NCBI GenBank assembly: GCA_022605955.1
Contig: JAKCOZ010000262.1
Coordinates: 124,001-188,000, forward strand
Length of the DNA stretch: 64,000 nucleotides
DNA from: Rallus limicola
Lineage: Eukaryota; Chordata; Aves; Gruiformes; Rallidae
Direction of reading: 5' to 3'
Shown: one piece after another, positions 57,383 to 64,000 of the stretch
Layout: each line of letters opens with the position of its first letter
How positions within the stretch are numbered: position 1 is the first letter of the stretch
Notes under the pieces: generated by a model
What the model saw: only the letters and a program-made list of their open reading frames with translations
Database searches by the model: none
What the model was told of the DNA's origin: nothing
Position numbers and translations under genes: made by a program

Positions 57383-57867
57383 CTGGCAGGAGCAGCTCTG
57401 GGCTGGGGGAACGTCCCTGTTGCGCTGCTGGTGGACACAGGTGTGTCCCGACCCGGAAAGGTCCGGTCTGGGGGAGATTCCTTGTTCTTCCCAGAGTGAG
57501 ATTAAGACACAAGCCAGGTCAGAGGCCATAAGGACAAGAAGGAGTTTAACAGCTACATCAACATTCACCGAGATGCAAGAAAGAGAGAGAAAGATGGGGA
57601 GAAAGGACAGCAAAGGGGCAATAGCTACCACTGTGGAGCTGCGGGGTCCCATCAGTCCCACTCGACTTCAGGCCAGGTGGGGAATTCTGCTTGGTGCTGG
57701 TTGTCAGGGCTCTTTTAGTGAGTATTGCTCTTTCTGAGAAACAATCAGCATATTCTAAGAACTGTTGAGCTTAACCCCACCCACCCCTCATCCTGTGGTC
57801 CTGCGCATGACCAATGCCATCATTGAGGCATCTCCCGACATCCTCGGTGGTCTTCAGGGGTCTCTGG
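57383..57867 (-). promoter_or_regulatory. shared upstream block of ART units (copy G, 5'-truncated)
   Basis: Mirror of 10979-11463, with the same truncation at the LTR-1 junction. As in copy C, no GTATGG 5' exon is present between it and the coding exon. Confidence 0.4.
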
Positions 57868-58319
57868 CAAACCTGCTGCAGTGTGGGTTGGTCTCTCCAC
57901 AAGCCATAGATGGGATCTCTGCTCCACATCCTTATCCATGGGCTGCGAGGGGACACCCACTGTGCCATGGTCTTCTCCAGGGGCTGCAGGGGAATCTCTC
58001 TCCAGCACCTGGAGGGCCTCATTCTTCCCCCTCCCTCCTTTGGGCCTGCCCTTGGTGTCTGCACAGCTCCTTACATCCTCTCACTCCCTTCTCTGGTGGC
58101 AAAATACAGCTGCCTGCGGGGTTTTTCCCCTCCTTAATGTGATTCCCAGAGGTGCTGTGACCATCACTGACTGGCTCAACCGTGGTCAGCAGCAACTCTG
58201 ACCTTGAATCAGCCGATGTTTACAGTCTGGGTCCTGCAGAGAGCTTCTGGCTGCTGCTTGCAGGAGCCAGCTCTGCAACTCCCCTTCTCTACCAGCACAT
58301 TGCTATGCAAACTGCAACA
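57868..58319 (-). mobile_element. LTR-1 5' fragment
   Basis: Mirror of 10527-10978. Confidence 0.6.
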
Positions 58320-58389
58320 CCTGTATTCTTGTAAAACCAAACCCTGTGATCTGTGTGCTAAGCTATAGCCCACTGTGTGGAAACCTGAG

Positions 58390-58996
58390 AAACAGGATGT
58401 TTAGATGAAGTTTAGCATTGAGCAAATGGATGTTCAAGCCCTGGTCTGTATGGGGGACCTCAATCCCCCCAATATCTGCTGGAGGGACAACACAGCTGAG
58501 CACAAGTAATCCTGCCAGGTGATGATGATCACTTCTTCCTCCAGGTGAGAGAGGAGCCAGTGAGGAGATGTGCCATGCTGGACCTTGTTCTCACCAACAA
58601 GGAGGGGCTGGTAGGGGACATGAAGATTACTTGGATGCAGTGATCACAAAATGGTGAGGTTCTGTCTCCTCAGGACAACGAGGAGGGTGTGCAGTCAGCT
58701 TGCTACCCTGGACTTCAGAAGAGCAGATTTTAGCCTCTTCAGGCAACTGCTGGGTAGAGTGCAATGGGACAAAGCCCTGGAGGGAAGAGGGGCCCAAGAC
58801 AGCTGGCTAGTGTTCACAGGTCACCTCCTCCAAGCTCAGGGGGATGCATCCCAGCAAAGAGGAAATCAGCAAGAAGTCTGGAGACAGGCACATGGAGAAA
58901 AAGGAGGTGATTGGTGACAGCCACATGGCTTCACTAAGGGCAAAGTGTGCCTGGCAAACCTGGTGGCTTTTTATGATGGACAGAGAGAGTGGATAC
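58390..58996 (+). mobile_element. CR1 LINE ORF2 fragment
   Basis: Mirror of 9843-10526, with LDLVLTNKEG and TLDFRRADF words. The SDH motif region carries a small deletion near 58630. Confidence 0.75.
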
Positions 58997-59775
58997 TGTC
59001 CTGGTTCTGGCCAGGGCAGAGTTCACTTCCCCAAGCAGCCAGCACGAGGGAGCTGAGCTGGCACAGGCTGTTTTCCACACCACCTGACATTGCACCCCCG
59101 TAAGAGGGGCTGGTTGGAGAGGGGCTGGTCTGCTGTGGCTTGGGGACAGTCCAAGTGTGATCAGGTGTTGGGTCAGCCATCACATCAGTGCACCAAGAAG
59201 TGGATGATAATAAGGGTTCTGCTTTGACTGAGTTAATTTTCTTTGTAGTAGCTGGTTTAGTGCTGTGTGTGGGATTTAAGATAGGAATCATACTGTTAAC
59301 ACACTGATGTTTTTCCTGGTGGCCAACTAGTCAAGGACTTTTGCTCTCCAGCAGAGGTGGCAAGGTGCACACACTGGCAAGAGAGCCTCATTCTGCACTT
59401 GCAAGGTATGCTGAGGACAGCCCTGGGCAGATTACTGCCACACCAGGGAGGAAAGCATTGCCTACAGTGGGCAGGGAAACTGATTTTGGGGGGAAAAGCC
59501 AGCCCCTGGAAAGCATCTGCATGTGTACTGGTACAAGAGGAGGAGAGAAACTGAGAGACAGCCACACCATGGTACAGATGTGCTTGTAGCCCTGCAGCTG
59601 CAGGGCTGGTGGGGCAGTCCCCTGTGCTCAGCCAGGGTCGCTCCCAGGAAGCGCTGGGAAGAGGCCCCAAACCTGCTCTGTGCCTCTGCGCTTGGTGGTT
59701 CCCTAGGAGCCCCCTTCTGCCAGCAGAAGGGTCATTGGTGGTGGCCAAACTGAGCTGTAGAGGGGATCATAGGGT
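58997..59775 (+). mobile_element. LTR-2 family LTR
   Basis: Begins TGTCCTGGTTCTGGCCAGGGC and contains GTTAATTTTCTTTGTAGTAGC. Mirror of 9066-9842. Confidence 0.55.
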
Positions 59776-60010
59776 GGCCTACCAGCTCCTCCTTGTTGGT
59801 GAGAACAAGGTCCAGCATGGCACATCTCCTCACTGGCTCCTCTCTCACCTGGAGGAAGAAGTGATCATCATCACATGCCAGGATTGCTTGTGCTCAGCTG
59901 TGTTGTCCCTCCAGCAGATATCGGGGGGATTGAGGTCCCCCGTACAGACCAGGGCTTGAACATCCATTTGCTCAATGTTAAACTTCATCTAAACCTCCTG
60001 TTTCTCAGGT
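59776..60010 (-). mobile_element. CR1 LINE ORF2 endonuclease fragment
   Basis: Mirror of 8840-9062. Confidence 0.7.
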
Positions 60011-60073
60011 TTCCACACAGTGGGCTGTGGCTTAGCACACAGATCACAGGGTTTGGTTTTACAAGAATACAGG

Positions 60074-61038
60074 TGTTGCGGAGCTGGCTCCTGCAAGCAG
60101 CTGCCAGAAGCTCTCTGCAGGCCCCAGAAAGTGAACAGTGACCAGCTCAAGGCCTGAGTTCCTGCTGACCAAGGCCAAGCTGATTGGCTATGGGCACATC
60201 CTCTGGGAATCACACTGAGGAGGAAAAAACCCCACAGGCAGCTGCATTTTGCCACCAGAGAAAGGAGTGAGAGGATGTAAGGAGCTGTGCAGACACCAAG
60301 GGCAGGCCCAAAGGAGGGAGGGGGAAGAATGAGGCCCTCCAGGTGCCGGAGAGAGATTCCCCTGCAGCCCGTGGAGAAGAGCATGGTGGAGCAGGTGTCC
60401 CCTCGCAGCCCATGGATAAGGATGGGGAGCAGAGATCCCATCTATGGCCTGTGGAGAGACTAACCCACCCTGCAGCAGGTTTGCCAGGGACTTGTGACTC
60501 TGTGAGGGTCCAGGCCGGAGCACTCTGGGCCTGAACCTCAGCACCCCATGGAAGGGAGCCCTGCTGAGGCCTGTGGTGAGGAGATGAGTCTCTGATAGGA
60601 AGGACTGAGGATGGAGAAGTTCGTGGAGGATTGTCTGCTGTGGGTGGGACCCAATGGTGCACTGGGGAAGGGGGTGTGTGTGGAATGCACCCCCCAGCTA
60701 AGAAGGATGCCAACTTCTGAGGAATGGACTAAAAGCCCCCACCCCCCCTTTTCCTGCCCCTGCCCACGCTGTGATGGGGGCTGGGGGAGGGAAGAAGGGA
60801 GCAACTAAAGTCAATGCTAAGAGAGAAGGGGTGGGGGGAAGCAGAGGTGTTAAAATCTGGAGGAGGAAAGTAGCTTGTAAGAGCTAACTAACTAACTGGA
60901 GAGTGATCCCTCTGTCCTTATCTTGAATCTTGACACATACTCAGTATGTATTTTCTCTCTTGTTCCTCTGAAAAGGGGAGTGATAAAAGTGGTTTTGATG
61001 GGCATTTGGCCTCTAGCCAGGGCAAAACCACCTCTACA
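60074..61038 (+). mobile_element. LTR-1 family solo LTR
   Basis: Begins TGTTGCGGAGCTGGC and ends CCTCTACA. Mirror of 7801-8762, with nearly equal length (965 against 962 bp). Confidence 0.6.
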
Positions 61039-61580
61039 AAATAAACACAAATATATAAATTACAAAATGCAAGGTTCAACAGCTCCCTTTCAATTTCCCC
61101 TCTTTAAAATTTCCTCTAAATTCTTTCACATCATTTCATATGGTTCATGTTTGATTCCTGTGGGCAATGCCCAAACTCTCTCAGCTACAGTTTTTGATTT
61201 GTACCACAAGATCAAGTTTACTATTGTCAGGACTCTAACTATTAACAACACCACAAGCAAAGGATGAATTAGTACATGTAATACTTTAGTGGCTGATGGA
61301 GAATAACCCCTAAAACCATCCCACCAATGATGAGCTGCTTCTGAATCGATTTTTCTTGAAATTTCCTTTCATTTGCTTTGAGTTATGACAGTTTTAAAAA
61401 TGATATATGTAAAGTATTATGCTTTGAATATAGTCTTTGAGCTGTTTCATTTGAGATAATTTTTTTTTAACTTGTTTAAAGAGATTCTGACTTGACTTGC
61501 ATTCAGGGATTCACAATGCCACAATAAGGCAAGCTGTTCTGTTGCAGCATCAGAAGTACAGGTACTCACGCTTTGTCAAG
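61039..61580. other. AT-rich intergenic sequence
   Basis: Mirror of 7286-7800. No gene seen. Confidence 0.5.
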
Positions 61581-62323
61581 AACTGTGTCCCTCAACGGAT
61601 GTTTAAGGGACGGGGTTGAGACCATGTTGGTGGTTGCTAGTACAAGCAGATGTTTACCTCAACATTGTTGGACCATCACATCATCTTCCAAAGCCGTAGC
61701 AATGGAGTATCAGGCAAACCACAAGAGGACCCACTTCCTGCCCTCCTGTGAACCTCTCTGTGTAGCAAAGTCTGAGAACTTTAACCCAAGCCCCGTGCAT
61801 GTGCCCAGACCCAGGGTGGGAAACCAGAGAGGGGTCCAGAGACCCCTGAAAACCACTGAGGATGTTGGGAGACGCCCTAGTGATGGCATTGGGTACGCGC
61901 AGAACCACAAGGTGAGGGGTGGGTGGGGTTAAGCTCAACAGTTCTTAGAATATGCTGATTGTTTCTCAGAAGGAGCAATACACCTCAATAAAAGAGCCCT
62001 GACAACCAGCACCAAGCAGAATTCCCCACCTGGCCTGAAGTCGAGTGGGACTGACGGGACCCCGCAGCTCCACGGTGGTAGCTATTGCCCCTTTGCTGTC
62101 CTTTCTCCCCATCTTTCTCTCTCTTTCTTGCATCTCGGTGAATGTTGATGTAGCTGTTAAACTCCTTCTTGTCCTTATGGCCTCTGACCTGGTTTGTGTC
62201 TTAATCTCACTCTGGGAAGAACAAGGAATCTCCCCCAGACCGGACCTTTCCGGGTCGGGACACACCTGTGTCCACCAGCAGCGCAACAGGGACGTTCCCC
62301 CAGCCCAGAGCTGCTCCTGCCAG
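61581..62323 (+). promoter_or_regulatory. shared upstream block of ART units (copy H)
   Basis: Full-length block with AATAAAAGAGCCC near 61987. It directly abuts the 5' exon, as in partner B. Confidence 0.4.
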
Positions 62324-62366
62324 CAGGATCTGGGGAGCAGCACATCCACACCACCACAGGACACAG
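62324..62366 (+). other. 5' untranslated exon of ART copy H
   Basis: Ends CACAG|GTATGG with GT at 62367-62368. Acceptor TGCCTGCAG lies before the coding exon. Confidence 0.45.
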
Positions 62367-62738
62367 GTATGGCTTCTCGCTGGCGTCCCCCCAGGGCTTT
62401 GCTTCTGGCAGGAGACACCACAGACCCCCGGGCTGCCAGGGCCCTGGGGCCAGGCACTGGGGACACCCATCTCTGGGCATGGTCTGAGGCAAGCAGTGGT
62501 GCTGGGGACTTGGCTGGTGCTGTGGTCGGGGTCTTGACCGGTGCCCTGGCTGGGGATGCAACTGGGGCTGCTTCCCCCCAGCCTGCCCCACTTCACAGCC
62601 CCCTCACAGGCCCTGATCCCCCGAGTTGACCCCACCCTTGTTTCTCCACTTCCCCATCTGCCTGCAGAGGAACCAGTTGCTTCCCTGCCCACAGCACCGC
62701 AGCAGCTGGGGGCTTCTCCCAGCGTGGCTCTGCCTGCC

Positions 62739-63554
62739 ATGGAGCATCTGGCACTGGGCTTGGTGTGGCTGCTCGGGACGCTGGCTTCTGGCAGTCCCAT
62801 GTTCCAGCGACTCCTTATTGAGGAGATGGCACTGGACATGGCCCCCAACTCCTTTGACGACCAGTACCAGGGCTGCAGTGACCAGATGGAGGAGGAGCTG
62901 AAGGAGCTCAACCGCTCTGAGTTTGACCCCAACAGCAACTATGGCAAAGCCTGGAAAAAAGCAGCTGCTAAATGGCAGAAGCACAAGTCCCAGTCATCAG
63001 ATCTGAAGCCGGTGCAGGCAATCGCCCTGATGGCATACACCATACAGAGGCCCTCGCTGTACAAGGAGTTCAACGCGGCTGTGCGTGAGGCTGGGCGTTC
63101 CCCTGAGCAATACCTGCTCAACTTCCACTTCAAGGTGCTGCATTTCCTGCTGACCCAGGCCCTAAGTGCCCTGCGGGATGCCCAGCCTGGCCGCTGCTAC
63201 AGGGTCTACCGGGGGGTCAAGAACATCATCTTCACTGCCCAGCGTGGCCAAACTGTCCGCTTTGGGTACTTTGCCTCCTCTTCCCTAAACAAGATGCGTG
63301 CTAAGAAGTTTGGCACTGACACCTTCTTTACAGTGAAGACTTGCTACGGGGTCCCCATCGAAAACTTCTCCTTCTTCCATACAGAGGAGGAGGTCCTCAT
63401 CCCACCCTTTGAGACCTTCGAGGTCACCAGTGTCACCCACAAAGGGAACAGTGCCCGCATTGAGCTCCAGTCCCAGGGCGTGTACAGCAAGTACAACTGC
63501 GAGTTTCTGAAAGGTGATGTCCTGGGGGATGGTCCCTCCCTGCTGCTGCGCTGA
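62739..63554 (+). CDS. ecto-ADP-ribosyltransferase, copy H (C-terminal exons deleted or truncated)
   Basis: Main exon from the ATG at 62739, with signal peptide, N-R-S sequon, R158 in YRG, S180-S-S182 and E216-x-E218 before VLIPPFE; predicted catalytic. A deletion from the intron (CCCTTGGG) into the GPI exon (TCAGGGGTTTCTCC) removed the 39-nt exon, the last intron and the start of the GPI exon. The exon's tail with its stop remains at 63651-63696. A cryptic CAG just before it would splice out of frame. The frame therefore most likely ends at the in-intron stop at 63554 (271 aa, no GPI signal). The Lys in the residual GPI tail is shared with partner B. Confidence 0.8.
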   Translation: MEHLALGLVWLLGTLASGSPMFQRLLIEEMALDMAPNSFDDQYQGCSDQMEEELKELNRSEFDPNSNYGKAWKKAAAKWQKHKSQSSDLKPVQAIALMAYTIQRPSLYKEFNAAVREAGRSPEQYLLNFHFKVLHFLLTQALSALRDAQPGRCYRVYRGVKNIIFTAQRGQTVRFGYFASSSLNKMRAKKFGTDTFFTVKTCYGVPIENFSFFHTEEEVLIPPFETFEVTSVTHKGNSARIELQSQGVYSKYNCEFLKGDVLGDGPSLLLR

Positions 63555-63764
63555 TGGGGGACGGGGTGGCCCCATCCCAACAGGTCTGCCAGCAAAGGGG
63601 GATCTGGACAGGGGGGAGGGTGACAGAGGCAGCTGGCCCTTGGGTCAGGGGTTTCTCCTGGCAGCCAAAGCCCAGGCAACAGCTGTGGGAATCTGAGACA
63701 AGATGCCACAACTGTTGTAGCACCATGGCAATGGAAAGAGGTTGGGATAAAGATCCACCTGAGA

Positions 63765-63770
63765 AATAAA
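63765..63770 (+). terminator. poly(A) signal of copy H
   Basis: AATAAA in the shared context, close to the stop because of the deletion. Confidence 0.6.
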
Positions 63771-64000
63771 GACTTGCTCCAAACCAAGGAGTCTCTGTTG
63801 CTTTCCTGCAGCTCCGTGGGCTGAGAGTGGCTGGGGTGGGGGCTGAAGCCGGCATCCAGCCCACTCACGTCTCCAGCCCTCCCACAGCTACAGCATCCTG
63901 CAGAGCGGTGCCCACAGTGCAGCTCTGCTCAAGTGGAGTGGGTGTGTCTTCAGTTTTGGGGTCTGCCCCTGCCTGCCCGTGGCTTCCTGCAGACTGGGGA
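63771..64000 (+). other. 3' flank of copy H (to window end)
   Basis: Start of the shared ART flank, mirror of 4630-4855. Confidence 0.55.

Larger units (their letters stand above)
47230..64000. repeat. right arm of giant imperfect inverted repeat
   Basis: Reverse complement of 4630-22250 with indels. It runs to the window edge, where 63910-64000 still matches 4760-4630, so it probably continues. Confidence 0.9.

Noticed and set aside
1..64000. tRNA, rRNA or small structured RNA genes
   Set aside because: No cloverleaf with internal promoter boxes, and no rRNA-like segment, was recognised on reading either strand.

Overview
This is vertebrate nuclear DNA, almost certainly from a bird. CR1 LINE fragments occur throughout, several with the diagnostic 3' tail built from ATTCTATGATTCTATGA or its complement. 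Avian-type retroviral LTRs are abundant, and the genes are ecto-ADP-ribosyltransferases (ARTs) with an exon layout typical of the family. The species cannot be named from the sequence alone.

The core of the window is a cluster of eight ART copies, named here A to H: A (+, 428), B (-, 6137), C (+, 12215), D (+, 20219), E (+, 39336), F (-, 48954), G (-, 56630) and H (+, 62739); numbers are the ATG positions. Each copy has one large exon carrying a signal peptide, a conserved N-glycosylation site, four cysteines and the R-S-ExE active-site positions. In the complete layout this is followed by a 39-nt exon with two cysteines and a 77-nt exon encoding a GPI-anchor signal. Copies differ sharply in what they keep. 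D has both the catalytic residues and the full C-terminus. B keeps catalysis but lost the 39-nt exon and has charged residues in the GPI signal. A, F and H keep catalysis but lost usable C-terminal exons. C, E and G lost key catalytic residues, while E and G keep intact C-termini.

The window is a very large imperfect inverted repeat. The left arm runs from about 4.6 to 22.25 kb and the right arm from about 47.23 kb to the window end and probably beyond. B pairs with H, C with G and D with F. Mobile-element remnants inside the arms are mirrored too. The spacer of about 25 kb holds copy E, a TOPORS-like RING exon fragment, two different degraded endogenous retroviruses and many CR1 and LTR pieces.

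Region by region: 0-4.6 kb copy A, a CR1 and a complete LTR; 4.6-10.5 kb copy B and a nested LTR/CR1 block; 10.5-22.3 kb copies C and D separated by an ERV/CR1 mosaic; 22.3-37.3 kb RING fragment, CR1s, a large LTR with a minisatellite, and an ERV; 37.7-42.1 kb copy E; 42.4-46.3 kb a second ERV with gag, protease, RT and RNase H remains; 46.3-64 kb the mirror arm with F, G and H.

Inferred biology: a rapidly evolving set of arginine-type mono-ADP-ribosyltransferases acting at the cell surface or in the extracellular space, partitioned into anchored enzyme, soluble enzymes and anchored or orphan pseudoenzymes. Duplication, deletion and gene conversion inside a palindrome probably drive this.
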